NCBI GenBank assembly: GCA_021202275.1
Contig: JAJQDI010000026.1
Coordinates: forward strand, 1 to 64,000
DNA length: 64,000 nt
Origin: Bacteroides sp.
GTDB taxonomy: Bacteria; Bacteroidota; Bacteroidia; Bacteroidales; Bacteroidaceae
Direction of reading: 5' to 3'
Below, one piece after another: positions 53,481-62,231 of the stretch (positions are counted from its first letter, which is position 1; the number at the start of each line of letters is the position of its first letter). Under the pieces are notes generated by a model. That model worked only from the letters and a program-made list of their open reading frames with translations. It was not told the DNA's origin and searched no databases. A program made the position numbers and the translations under genes.

Positions 53481-54884
53481 ATGGAAAAGATCAGTAGAAC
53501 AAAAGTGGTTGACGTACTCCGCCGGACGGATTTCGGCGCCACCGTCAACGTGAAAGGCTGGGTACGTACCCGTCGTGGTAGCAAACAGGTGAATTTTATC
53601 GCCCTGAATGACGGTTCTACCATACATAATGTACAGATCGTAGTGGATCTGGAGAAGTTTGATGAAGAGATGCTCAAACAGATCACCACAGGTGCCTGTC
53701 TGAGTGTGAATGGTATACTTACCGAGTCTCCGGGTGCGGGACAGAATGCGGAGATCCAGGCAACCGGGATAGAGGTGCTGGGTACCTGCGACAATACTTA
53801 CCCGTTGCAGAAGAAAGGCCACTCGCTGGAATTCCTCCGGGAGATTGCCCACCTGCGTCCGCGTACCAATACATTCGGTGCCATATATCGCATCAGTCAC
53901 AACATGTCCATGGCTATCCATCAGTTTTTCCATGAAAGAGGATTTTTCAATGTTCATACGCCCCTTATCACTGCTTCCGATTGTGAAGGAGCCGGGCAGA
54001 TGTTTCAGGTGACGACCCTCAACCTATACGATCTGAAGAAAGACGAGAGCGGATCTATTGATTACAGTGAAGATTTCTTTGGCAAACAGGCGAGTCTCAC
54101 CGTATCTGGTCAGCTGGAAGGTGAACTGGCAGCTACGGCTTTGGGGGCCATCTATACGTTCGGACCTACTTTCCGTGCCGAAAATTCCAATACACCCCGC
54201 CACCTGGCAGAGTTCTGGATGGTAGAGCCGGAAGTGGCCTTCAATGAAATCGGAGAAAACATGGACCTGGCCGAAGAATTTATTAAGTACTGTGTGCAAT
54301 GGGCCTTAGATCATTGTCTGGACGATATCACTTTCCTCAACAACATGTTCGACAAAGGACTGATCGAACGCCTGCAGGGAGTACTTAAAGATACGTTTGT
54401 ACGTCTCACCTATACCGAAGGGATCCGCATTCTGGAAGAAGCGGTTGCGGGTGGACATACGTTTGAATTCCCTGTTTACTGGGGATCCGATCTGGCTTCC
54501 GAACACGAACGCTACCTGGTGGAAGAGCACTTCAAACGTCCGGTGATACTGACCGATTATCCCAAAGAGATCAAATCATTCTACATGAAACAGAATGAAG
54601 ACGGTAAGACAGTACGTGCTATGGATGTATTGTTTCCCAAGATCGGTGAGATCATCGGTGGTTCCGAACGTGAAGCGGATTACAACAAGCTGATGACCCG
54701 CATCAAAGAGATGAATATCCCCATGAAGGATATGTGGTGGTATCTGGATACCCGTAAGTTTGGTACCTGTCCGCATTCCGGATTTGGTATGGGCTTCGAA
54801 CGGCTGTTGCTGTTTGTGACCGGTATGTCCAACATACGTGACATGATCCCTTTCCCACGGACACCCCGCAACGCGGAATTCTGA
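53481..54884 (+). CDS. asnS: Asparaginyl-tRNA synthetase
   Basis: 467 residues from ATG 53481 ([13 protein letters not shown]). N-terminal OB-fold for the anticodon ([33 protein letters not shown]), then the class II catalytic core: motif 2 [21 protein letters not shown] and motif 3 [23 protein letters not shown] at the end is typical of AsnRS. It joins asparagine to tRNA-Asn in the cytoplasm. Essential and single-copy in this group. Complete with no lesion. Confidence 0.95.
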   Translation: MEKISRTKVVDVLRRTDFGATVNVKGWVRTRRGSKQVNFIALNDGSTIHNVQIVVDLEKFDEEMLKQITTGACLSVNGILTESPGAGQNAEIQATGIEVLGTCDNTYPLQKKGHSLEFLREIAHLRPRTNTFGAIYRISHNMSMAIHQFFHERGFFNVHTPLITASDCEGAGQMFQVTTLNLYDLKKDESGSIDYSEDFFGKQASLTVSGQLEGELAATALGAIYTFGPTFRAENSNTPRHLAEFWMVEPEVAFNEIGENMDLAEEFIKYCVQWALDHCLDDITFLNNMFDKGLIERLQGVLKDTFVRLTYTEGIRILEEAVAGGHTFEFPVYWGSDLASEHERYLVEEHFKRPVILTDYPKEIKSFYMKQNEDGKTVRAMDVLFPKIGEIIGGSEREADYNKLMTRIKEMNIPMKDMWWYLDTRKFGTCPHSGFGMGFERLLLFVTGMSNIRDMIPFPRTPRNAEF

Positions 54885-54908
54885 TCCATACTTCCAGGCA
54901 AAAACGTG

Positions 54909-54934
54909 TTTTATCTCTCACATCTCTCACTTTT
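54909..54934. repeat. 26-base inverted repeat, left copy
   Basis: TTTTATCTCTCACATCTCTC... ; exact inverse of 58552-58577. Located 25 bases after asnS. Between the two copies lies the VirE-like/HU module (3.6 kb). Shorter GTGAGAGATAAA copies occur at 54969-55011 and 58461-58518. Confidence 0.7.
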
Positions 54935-54967
54935 CGGAGATAAGAGATTGAACACTAATCATATATT

Positions 54968-55012
54968 AAAGTGAGAGATAAAAGTTATATACAGTTTATC
55001 TCTCACTTTTTT
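54968..55012. terminator. Hairpin of GTGAGAGATAAA units, T-tailed
   Basis: AAAGTGAGAGATAAA pairs with TTTATCTCTCACTTT and is followed by a run of T. It can end asnS transcription on the plus strand. Confidence 0.5.
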
Positions 55013-55164
55013 GTTTTCTCTCACTTATCTCTCACTCCGGAAGACAGACTTTTTATTTTTCAGACAAAAGAACAAAAGAACCAAAGTAGATGCTCAAAAT
55101 GAATTGTATATATAGGATTTCGACTTTCGTAGAGAGGTGATATTGTATGGAGAAGGGGATTTCC

Positions 55165-55270
55165 TGTAGAGACGCATGGCGTGCGTCTCCGCGGTATATG
55201 TCCAATCCAAAAACACATTCTGTATGCATTCCCATTCGGCATGCCGGGACGCATGCCATGCGTCTCTACA
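55165..55270. mobile_element. MITE-like dispersed element D
   Basis: Arms TGTAGAGACGCATGGCGTGC... (55165-55189) and the inverse at 55246-55270, with two mismatches. The interior includes CGGCATGCCGGGACGCATG text shared with C. Outside is a further 13-base inverted pair ATGAATTGTATAT / ATATACAATTCAT. The shortest of the four copies. Confidence 0.6.
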
Positions 55271-55364
55271 GGGAGCCGGAGTCGTACATATACAATTCAT
55301 TATGAACACTTGCTTATAAGAAATTCAAATGAAGCAGAGCAACCATACAGAGCCATCGGGGTCA

Positions 55365-56696
55365 TCAGACCTTTTGTTCTTCTGTCTGGTCTCTCTCTTT
55401 CACCAGGTAACAGACACCCCGGTTGGTTTTCTTGTTGGGTATCTTCAACTTTTTCAGTATACGGCCAAAGTGTACGATGTGCGACGGAGAAAACCGTATC
55501 TTACTTCGTTGCTGGATGCGGGTCAGTATCTCCACTGCCAGCAGTTTCTCGTACGGTTCCCCTTCCCGGGCAGGAGAAAAATATTGGAAAAACAATTGTT
55601 CCGAAGCGGGTGACACTTCGAAAAGCTGGTTGCTCTCCATCAGTTGTGCCTCTTCCCTGGCGCTGAACCAGTAGACTGCTCCCTGATTCAGTTCATGTAT
55701 GGCTTGTGCGTAGAGCTGCGCGTAGTGTATGGGTGATTGATTATCGATCCTGCCGGTCACCTCGATACAGATAAACCTCCGGCTGCCCGATGGGTCTGTA
55801 AGCAGATCCGTATGGTTGCTGGTGCCGATGAACGAAGCATACCGTCGCACCTCCTTCACCGTGCTCTCATAGGCCGGTCTGACATCCACACTGGGTTTTT
55901 GCAACAGGTTTTTTACAAATCCCTGTTGCGACGGACTGACCTGATCGAATTCGTCCATATTGATCAGTGCGAAACGATGGAGGTGTGTTTTCGCATCGCG
56001 TTTGCTGCCCAGGTCGATGCTATCGGTATAATAAGATCGCAGCGACGGTGGCAACAAGTTGCGGCAGAAGGTCGACTTGCCGCAACCCTGCGGGCCCACC
56101 ATCAGGGGAGAGATCGCGTTGGCATACTCCGGGTTGGGCCACATCCAATGTCCCACCATGCTCAGGAACCACCGGTGAAAGCACTCTTCCCAATGCGCCT
56201 GCCTGCAGGGTATCCGGGCGGCCAGCGCGCGGATCCGTTCCGTGCCATCCCACCTGGGCAGCGTATAGAGATACTCTTCCATGGGTTTGTAGAGCTTGAC
56301 GCGCTCCGAGTGAAGCCATCGTTTCACGTCCCTGTCCCAAAGATCCAGCCCTTCGTTCAGGGCATTCATGGATATGGTGTTGAGTACCCGCTCCGTAACG
56401 GGTTGGAACTCCGTTTTATACCTTGCGCGCGGGTGGTATTCCACCTGATGGGTCATGGTATTGAAACGAAAGAGATACCTCCGGTTCATAAACTCGTCGA
56501 TCTGTAAAGACAGGCTCATCTTTTTCGGAAAGACAGGATACCGGCCGAAATAGCGTTCGGTCCGGTATACATTCCCGACGATCTGCCGCACGATCCCCTC
56601 CTTCAGCCTGTGATAGAAATGATGGAGGATCTCCCTGACTGTATTCTCCTCCGGAATACCCGACCGGAAACAGTAGCGGGCCAGTGTGGTCAGCAA
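55365..56696 (-). CDS. VirE-like ATPase domain protein, C-terminal part
   Basis: 443 residues. Walker A in the virulence-associated-E style: SPLMVGPQGCGKSTFCRNLLP, then ALINMDEFDQVSPSQQGFVKNLL (Walker-B-like DEFD) and ASFIGTSNHTDLLTDPSGSRRFICIEV, all typical of VirE/D5-like superfamily 3-type helicases. The C-terminal part (IRFSPSHIVHFGRILKKLKIPNKKTNRGVCYLV) has a winged helix. It is in the same frame as 56709-57482, separated by one TAG. A role in DNA replication of an integrated element is inferred. Confidence 0.7.
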   Translation of the reverse strand: MLTTLARYCFRSGIPEENTVREILHHFYHRLKEGIVRQIVGNVYRTERYFGRYPVFPKKMSLSLQIDEFMNRRYLFRFNTMTHQVEYHPRARYKTEFQPVTERVLNTISMNALNEGLDLWDRDVKRWLHSERVKLYKPMEEYLYTLPRWDGTERIRALAARIPCRQAHWEECFHRWFLSMVGHWMWPNPEYANAISPLMVGPQGCGKSTFCRNLLPPSLRSYYTDSIDLGSKRDAKTHLHRFALINMDEFDQVSPSQQGFVKNLLQKPSVDVRPAYESTVKEVRRYASFIGTSNHTDLLTDPSGSRRFICIEVTGRIDNQSPIHYAQLYAQAIHELNQGAVYWFSAREEAQLMESNQLFEVSPASEQLFFQYFSPAREGEPYEKLLAVEILTRIQQRSKIRFSPSHIVHFGRILKKLKIPNKKTNRGVCYLVKERDQTEEQKV

Positions 56697-56708
56697 CGGA
56701 GAGAGATC

Positions 56709-57482
56709 CTACTCTTTCCATTCCTGCCGGGTATAATAGTCGTGTGCCTCTTGCAAAGACCGGGTAAGAGCTGCTTCGAAAAGCGCGAGCAGGCTCTCCT
56801 GGGGGGTATGATCCGGTAGGGTCTTTTGCAGGGAAGAACGTACGGGAGCAGCCGGCTCCATCTCCTCTCTGTCCTCCGGCATATCCATAGGTTGTGGCAT
56901 GCGTATCGGTAGCGCGTCCGGCTGATAGTACAGTCCGGGATCGTGTGTCAGCCGGTAGCCATAGTCGGGCCGGTCGGGCTGTGCCCATACCCGGTATTCC
57001 TGCAACTGGCCGCGGATAAAATTCGCTGCCCACCGGCAGGCATGTGCGTGATACATATGGATGGCAGGCTCCGTATCGGGCAGTGTACCATCGGGCCGGC
57101 AAAAACGGATCCAGATCTTTACGGAACGGCCGCCTGACCCGGCAAATACCGCCAATGCCTGGGGCAGGAGGATCAGTTTGTCGCGGATGAGACGGATCTC
57201 CGCTTCGCCCGCGGGCGCGTCTATGCTGACCCCTACTATTCCCTGATAGGTATACATCTGCACCTTTTCCGCCTCTTTGCGGAAACAGCCGGATACCACC
57301 ATGCGGGATAATTTTCGGGAGTAATGAGAGGATTCTTCGGCAGACAACCGGAGGATCTCGTCGCGGAGCTGGGAGATAAGACGCGGAACAGATCTTTCAC
57401 GGATACGTTTGACTAAGTTGTCTATGGACAACGTACGGAGGAACGTCTGCCCGTTTTCCTCCCGGATAAGAGAAACATTCAT
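56709..57482 (-). CDS. BT4734/VirE N-terminal-like protein, stop before the ATPase part
   Basis: 257 residues from ATG 57482 (MNVSLIREENGQTFLRTLS). It has the BT4734-like domain: IRERSVPRLISQLRDEILRL, SRMVVSGCFRKEAEKVQMYTYQGIVGVSIDAPAGEAEIRLIRDKLILLPQALAVFAGSGGRSVKIWIRF, then helices (YHAHACRWAANFIRGQLQEY). It ends QEWKE followed by TAG (56709-56711), and the frame continues straight on as DLSPLLTTLARYCFRSGIPEE into the VirE-like part. In relatives the two are one protein of about 700 residues. A -7 box lies just upstream at 57508-57515. Confidence 0.7.
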   Translation of the reverse strand: MNVSLIREENGQTFLRTLSIDNLVKRIRERSVPRLISQLRDEILRLSAEESSHYSRKLSRMVVSGCFRKEAEKVQMYTYQGIVGVSIDAPAGEAEIRLIRDKLILLPQALAVFAGSGGRSVKIWIRFCRPDGTLPDTEPAIHMYHAHACRWAANFIRGQLQEYRVWAQPDRPDYGYRLTHDPGLYYQPDALPIRMPQPMDMPEDREEMEPAAPVRSSLQKTLPDHTPQESLLALFEAALTRSLQEAHDYYTRQEWKE

Positions 57483-57507
57483 AGTATATCTGGTTAAAGT
57501 TACACCA

Positions 57508-57515
57508 CAAAGATA
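57508..57515 (-). promoter_or_regulatory. -7 box for the VirE-like gene
   Basis: TATCTTTG on the minus strand fits TAnnTTTG, 26 bases before the start. Confidence 0.45.
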
Positions 57516-57655
57516 CACAATCTCTATGTATCTTTTTGGCATTTCTGTGATGTTGTATAGCAGCTTGTATATAGGTGTTTTGCCACAGGTAGTTGTTGTT
57601 CTTTTCATAGAGATTTTGTATCTTTATCGGTGAGATACATGGGTTCCCTCTTTAT

Positions 57656-57722
57656 GGGAGTTAACTCCCACGTTGAGGGACTTAACTCCCACGATGTGGG
57701 ATTAAAGTCCCTCAACGTGGGA
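57656..57722. repeat. Nested palindromes between the VirE-like and HU genes
   Basis: GGGAGTTAACTCCC (57656-57669) is a perfect 14-base palindrome. Overlapping it, TCCCACGTTGAGGGACTT (57666-57683) is matched by its exact inverse at 57705-57722, and TCCCAC / GTGGGA (57687-57692, 57696-57701) lies in the centre. The structure could form a large cruciform or several alternative hairpins. Possible replication origin, regulatory site or recombination site. Confidence 0.6.
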
Positions 57723-57832
57723 CCCGGGTCTTCTCATAGATACAACGAACGTTTTCCAGCCTGATAACAGTACGTTACCAGGGGAACAACAACAAACAAC
57801 CAGTATATAAACCTTCAAAAACCTTACCTGTT

Positions 57833-58444
57833 ATGGCAGTGATCTATGACCTTAAAACAGTTCCGGGACAGGATCCGGAACAGGAAAATCCTCTGTTACA
57901 TCCCTACATTGTATTTTCCGGTACTATCCCTTCGCACAAGATCCTCAAAGAGATCTGTGAAGCCTCTACTTTTACCGTTCCTGATCTGGAAGGTGCCCTG
58001 CACGCCCTCAGTGAAAAGGTACTACATTATCTGAACGATGGCTATCGGGTCGAACTGGGTCGGTTTGGCTATTTCTCCGCGACATTGAAGCCCATCCGGC
58101 CGGTACAGGATCCGAAGCAGGTCAATGCCACTATGCTTCGGTTCGAAAGCGTCAATTTTCGCCCTTCGGCAAAATTCCGTCAGAAACTGAATGGGAAATT
58201 CCAGCGTGCGCGTACCGGACAGGGCAATTATCGCTCTTCCGCTGTGAGCGAAGAAGAATGTCGCCGGCGGCTATTGGCTTATCTGGAAGAGCATTCTTTC
58301 ATCACCCGTCTCGGTTATTCGGCGCTCACAGGAAAGCTGAAAAATACAGCGATACGTCAGTTGCATCGTTTCATTGCAGAAGGTATTATCGTATCCAGGG
58401 GGCAGCACAGTCAGGTCGTGTATATGCTACCTGGCAAAAAATGA
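57833..58444 (+). CDS. HU-family DNA-binding protein, Bacteroidetes type
   Basis: 203 residues. The HU fold covers about residues 1-130: VFSGTIPSHKILKEICEASTF, VPDLEGALHALSEKVLHYLNDGYRVELGRFGYFSATLKPIRPVQDPKQVNATMLRFESVNFRPSAKFRQKL. The C-terminal 70 residues (EEECRRRLLAYLEEHSFITRLGYSALTGKLKNTAIRQLHRFIAEGIIVSRG) look like a winged helix, so it has two DNA-binding parts. It is divergent from the VirE-like gene, with the nested palindromes between. Likely structural DNA protein for the same element. Confidence 0.8.
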   Translation: MAVIYDLKTVPGQDPEQENPLLHPYIVFSGTIPSHKILKEICEASTFTVPDLEGALHALSEKVLHYLNDGYRVELGRFGYFSATLKPIRPVQDPKQVNATMLRFESVNFRPSAKFRQKLNGKFQRARTGQGNYRSSAVSEEECRRRLLAYLEEHSFITRLGYSALTGKLKNTAIRQLHRFIAEGIIVSRGQHSQVVYMLPGKK

Positions 58445-58551
58445 ATAAGTTAGCCGAAAAAGTGAGAGATGAGAGAGAAGTGAGAGATAAAATGTCCTTT
58501 ATTTTTATCTCTCACTTTTGTATGTGGTTGATAACATGATATATATGCTTA

Positions 58552-58577
58552 AAAAGTGAGAGATGTGAGAGATAAAA
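58552..58577. repeat. 26-base inverted repeat, right copy
   Basis: AAAAGTGAGAGATGTGAGAG... , the exact inverse of 54909-54934. Marks the other side of the VirE-like/HU module. Confidence 0.7.
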
Positions 58578-58889
58578 CCACTTTTTATATGTAGTAAGAT
58601 GTCATTGGCTGCTTTTCTCTTTCTGCAGTTCGGGCATTACCTTTCGGAAGCCACTCAAATTTTTACTCATTAAATGTCAGCCGTGTCAGGTTAAACTTTA
58701 TCTTTGCACGGTCGAAAATTTTCCGGTCTGTCCGCTGGGGCAGTCCGGTAAGTTGGTTGATCTCTGACATGCTGTGAAACTTGTAAAGGATGCATCTTTT
58801 CCGCCCCGGGCAACGGGTCAGGAACGTGCAATTGGTTTTGTGAACCCGGAATGTTTAACCAATACAAACCTTCAAGTAACCTTCAAAGC
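58578..58889 (+). promoter_or_regulatory. Leader of the AraC-type regulator
   Basis: -7 box TATCTTTG at 58699-58706, which implies a leader of about 180 bases. The rest of the 312 bases shows no gene. Confidence 0.4.
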
Positions 58890-59735
58890 ATGGAAACAGT
58901 TTATGTAAGTGAGCATTGTGATTGCTACAATTATCAGAAAGGAGACCGTCCCGGGATCGAATCCCGGTCGAAAGCCGGAGGAGAAGAATGGCTGATCCGT
59001 ACGTATGACGACGAGATCATCTTTGTAACCGAGGGACGCCTCCATCTTTTCTGCCAGGGCCGTCCTACAGTGGCCGTCCCCCAGGGGCATATGTTACTGA
59101 TCCCCTCCGGAAAGCAGGTAAAGGCTCTGGCCGTGCGCGGCGTTCATCTGACCGTTCTGCGTTTCCGGATGCAGCTGAATATGTGCGAACGTTTCAGTCT
59201 GGACCGTATTACCGATCGTGTGGCCGAACAGGCCGGTAAATTCACCCTTCTTCCTATCCGGGGAGGACTCTGGAACTATCTGGACGCGCTGGAAGTATAT
59301 CTGCGCGACGGAGTCCGTTGCACCCATTTCTTCAATCTCAAATTGCGTGAAGCCTTTATGCTGCTTCGTGCCTACTACAGCCGGGAAGATCTGTTCGCTT
59401 TTCTCTTCCCCCTGCTACAGGACGAAAGTGAGTTTGCCGACGCTATCCTGCGGCACTACCGTACGGTGAAGAACGTAGCGATGCTGGCGCAACTGTCGAA
59501 CTACAGCCTTTCCGGATTTGAAAAACGTTTCAGGAAAGTATTTGGTATGCCCGCCGGACGCTGGATCAAACAACAGCGTACCAAAGAAATATTCCGTGAG
59601 ATCACCCATTCGGGCAAGACATTCAAAGAGATCAGTGGTGAGTTCGGGTTCTATTCGCCCGCGCACTTCAACACCTTTTGTAAAACACAGTTTGGTGCCC
59701 CGCCCGGTGACATACGCCGGCAGGGCCGGAAATAG
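58890..59735 (+). CDS. AraC-family transcriptional regulator
   Basis: 281 residues from ATG 58890 (METVYVSEHCDC); an in-frame ATG at 58851 would add 13 residues. N-terminal cupin-like sensing region (EIIFVTEGRLHLFCQGRPTVAVPQGHMLLIPSG) and C-terminal paired helix-turn-helices of the AraC type: VKNVAMLAQLSNYSLSGFEKRFRKVFGMPAGRWIKQQRTKEIFREI, then FKEISGEFGFYSPAHFNTFCKTQFGAPPGDIR. It is upstream of pilus cluster 2 in the same direction, so is a candidate regulator of it. Ligand unknown. Confidence 0.82.
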   Translation: METVYVSEHCDCYNYQKGDRPGIESRSKAGGEEWLIRTYDDEIIFVTEGRLHLFCQGRPTVAVPQGHMLLIPSGKQVKALAVRGVHLTVLRFRMQLNMCERFSLDRITDRVAEQAGKFTLLPIRGGLWNYLDALEVYLRDGVRCTHFFNLKLREAFMLLRAYYSREDLFAFLFPLLQDESEFADAILRHYRTVKNVAMLAQLSNYSLSGFEKRFRKVFGMPAGRWIKQQRTKEIFREITHSGKTFKEISGEFGFYSPAHFNTFCKTQFGAPPGDIRRQGRK

Positions 59736-59736
59736 A

Positions 59737-59774
59737 AAAAAGCCTCCCGGATACGTCTATTTAGGTGGCTTTTT
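59737..59774 (+). terminator. Rho-independent terminator
   Basis: AAAAAGCC (59737-59744) pairs with GGCTTTTT (59767-59774), directly after the AraC stop. Confidence 0.75.
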
Positions 59775-60122
59775 GTAACAAAAAGGCGGTTTTGTGTAAT
59801 CAGTCTTTCAGGATATATTAATATCTTTGCTTTCCATAAGTTTCATAGCCATCCGGGTTCATGAGACCGCCGGAAGCCCTTGCCTCAACGTCCGGGGATT
59901 CCGGCTTTTCCCTTTTATTTAGGAATGATTTGATTGTTTAATTTTATTTTTAAAATACAATTAATATATTATTGATATATAGATCAATAATATAATTAAT
60001 AGTGTGATTATTTTGTCGGAGTCTGCTTCGTGTTCCTGTCGGACCATGAGGGGCGTGATGGAGTTGTCTTTCGCGGGGTTTATGAAAAACAGCGGAGTGT
60101 ATGAAAAACAAAAACAACATGT
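59775..60122 (+). promoter_or_regulatory. AT-rich control region of pilus cluster 2
   Basis: No gene. A -7 box TATCTTTG lies at 59822-59829. An AT-rich palindrome with TTATTGAT / ATCAATAA arms lies at 59969-59990, extended by ATTAATATA-like flanks. Candidate operator or cruciform. Confidence 0.4.
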
Positions 60123-60716
60123 ATGAGATACAAACGAGTAATAAAGCTATTCTGTCTTTTGTGGGTGGCCACGGTGTGTGCGGCCCAACAGCAGGCATGG
60201 CAGCGTCCTGACGCGTCGGCTCCGGTGTTCGCGTTGAAGAGCAATCTGTTGTACGATGCTACGGGTTCTTTCGATCTGGGCGCGGAGTTCCGGATCGCTC
60301 CGCGCTGGAGTGTAGACCTTCCCTTCTCTTACAATCCCTTTACCTATTCCGACAATTCGAAATGGAAGCATTTCCGGGTGCAGCCCGAGGCCCGCTACTG
60401 GTTGTGCGAACCTTTTATGAAGCATTTCTTAGGGGTGCATGCTCACTACGCGATCTACAATGTGGGAGGCATCGGTTTTCCCGGGTTGCGCGATCATCGC
60501 TACGAAGGCTGGTTGCTGGGAGCGGGGATCAGCTATGGCTATCAGTGGTACCTGTCGCCGCGTTGGAACCTGGAGGCCAGCCTGGGAGTGGGATATGCTT
60601 ACATGAATTACGACCGGTACGAGTGTGTGAAATGCGGAGAGCATCTCAATAGTAGCCGCAAACATTATGTGGGCCCTACCCGCGCTGCCGTTTCCCTGAT
60701 CTATATAATCCGATAA
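60123..60716 (+). CDS. DUF3575 outer-membrane-like protein, cluster 2
   Basis: 197 residues, same length as the copy at 7917-8510, with signal peptide LFCLLWVATVCAAQ. It shares FALKSNLLYDATGSFDLGAEF, ISYGYQWYLSPRWNLEASLGVGYAYMNYDRYECVKC and KHYVGPTRAAVSLIYI. A Cys pair is again close to KHY. It is four bases before the DUF3868 gene. Proposed as pilus-accessory outer-membrane barrel. Confidence 0.82.
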   Translation: MRYKRVIKLFCLLWVATVCAAQQQAWQRPDASAPVFALKSNLLYDATGSFDLGAEFRIAPRWSVDLPFSYNPFTYSDNSKWKHFRVQPEARYWLCEPFMKHFLGVHAHYAIYNVGGIGFPGLRDHRYEGWLLGAGISYGYQWYLSPRWNLEASLGVGYAYMNYDRYECVKCGEHLNSSRKHYVGPTRAAVSLIYIIR

Positions 60717-60720
60717 ACCT

Positions 60721-62163
60721 ATGATAAAGCATATTTACCTATACACCTGTGTCTGCCTGACTTTTCTGACGGCCTCCGTATCGTGGGTGGAGGCGCAGCC
60801 CCACCGGGGTACTTTCCGTCTGGAACATCGTGTGTTGCGGGAGGTGGGCGACTCGGTCGAACTCTCCCTGTTGCTGCATCTCTATGCCCGTCCGTTGCAG
60901 GAATGCCAGTCTATGTGGATCACTCCGGTACTGACTGCCGGCGACGAAGCGGTCTGTTTTCCCTATATCGAGATCACCGGGCGGGAGCGGAGCCGCGCCA
61001 ACCGGCGGTGGCAGAAGACCCGTCGCCCCGGTACCGGCATCGAGTGGCCGGGTATATCGGTGGCTCTTTCCGCCTCTACGGATACCCTGATCCGCTACCG
61101 GGCCACTGTGGCCTGGTGCGGGTGGATGGACGATGCAGAACTGCTGCTGGAAGAGGAATTCCGGGAGTGCGCGGGCGACCGCCGGCTGCATACCTACAGT
61201 TTCGATCTGCGGGTAGAGCCTGCTTCGCGCGATCCCTATCCGGTATCCCCCCAGGTAGATTTTGTACCGGTGGAGGTGGCAGACGGTCTGTGGCAGAAAC
61301 ACGGGGAGGCTTTCCTGGACTTCCGTGTCAACGAGACGGTGATCGACCCCTCTTTTGGTCGCAATGCCGCCGAACTGGATTCGATACGCCGGGTGATGGA
61401 GGTGATCCGCCGGTATCCCGGGGCGGAGATCACTTCACTATCGGTCACTGGCTATGCCTCTCCCGAAGGAACTTATATTTCCAATGAGAAACTGGCCCGG
61501 GAACGGGCGTTTGCTGTGGAAGAGTATCTGAGGCGGCATTACGATCTGTCCCGGCATCTCTTCCGGGTACAGTATGTCGCGGAAGACTGGGATCGCCTGC
61601 GCCGGTTGGTAGAGGAGAGCCGGATGGAACACCGTTACGAGATGCTTCAGATCATCGACCGGGTGGGCATTTTTGAGGGGCGCGAGTTGCTCCTGATGAA
61701 ATTAGACGGTGGCCGTCCGTACCGGGAGTTGCTCCGCGACCTGTTTCCCCGGCTTCGTCGCGTGGAATACCGCATCGACTTCACCCTGGGCCATCACCCG
61801 GGAGCTCTGTCCGGACAATCTTTGCCGGCTCTGCCGGGCGGGGAGCGCGACGAAGAGCTGTGGCGTTTTCTCAGCGAGTTGTATCCCGCGGAAGTGGCTG
61901 CCCGTGTCAACCTGGCTGCTCTTTATCTGAACCGTGGTGACCTCAGGGGTGCAGCCGCTTTACTGGATCCCGTGGCGGAAGATCCGCGTGCTTTCAACAA
62001 CCTGGGGGTATGGTACCTGCTCCGGGAAGATACGGATACCGCGGAGCAATACTTCCTGCGTGCCGCGGAACGGGGTGTGCAAGAGGCTACGCACAATCTG
62101 GAAGAGATACGCCGCAAGCGGGAAGACGAGCAGCGACGCGAGAAGTACACACGCCGCAAATAG
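60721..62163 (+). CDS. DUF3868/OmpA-like protein with C-terminal TPR region
   Basis: 480 residues, 119 longer than the cluster 1 copy. Signal peptide, DUF3868 region (FRLEHRVLREVGDSVELSLLLHL), OmpA-like part (FLDFRVNETVIDPSFGRNAAELDSI, LSVTGYASPEGTYISNEKLARERAFAV, RVQYVAEDWDRLRRLVE). The extra tail (VAARVNLAALYLNRGDLRGAAALLDPVAEDPRAFNNLGVWYLLREDTDTAEQYFLRAAERG) is two to three TPR-like units, suggesting an added protein contact. Between DUF3575 and the fimbrillin. Confidence 0.83.
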   Translation: MIKHIYLYTCVCLTFLTASVSWVEAQPHRGTFRLEHRVLREVGDSVELSLLLHLYARPLQECQSMWITPVLTAGDEAVCFPYIEITGRERSRANRRWQKTRRPGTGIEWPGISVALSASTDTLIRYRATVAWCGWMDDAELLLEEEFRECAGDRRLHTYSFDLRVEPASRDPYPVSPQVDFVPVEVADGLWQKHGEAFLDFRVNETVIDPSFGRNAAELDSIRRVMEVIRRYPGAEITSLSVTGYASPEGTYISNEKLARERAFAVEEYLRRHYDLSRHLFRVQYVAEDWDRLRRLVEESRMEHRYEMLQIIDRVGIFEGRELLLMKLDGGRPYRELLRDLFPRLRRVEYRIDFTLGHHPGALSGQSLPALPGGERDEELWRFLSELYPAEVAARVNLAALYLNRGDLRGAAALLDPVAEDPRAFNNLGVWYLLREDTDTAEQYFLRAAERGVQEATHNLEEIRRKREDEQRREKYTRRK

Positions 62164-62231
62164 ACCAGAGATTTTGCCGAAAAAATATACATAGATTGAT
62201 GTAAATTAGTATGAATTAAAAACAGTATGAA

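Noticed and set aside
58951..58970. CCCGGGATCGAATCCCGGTC resembling a tRNA T-arm
   Set aside because: It lies inside the AraC-type coding sequence and no acceptor or anticodon arm can be built around it.
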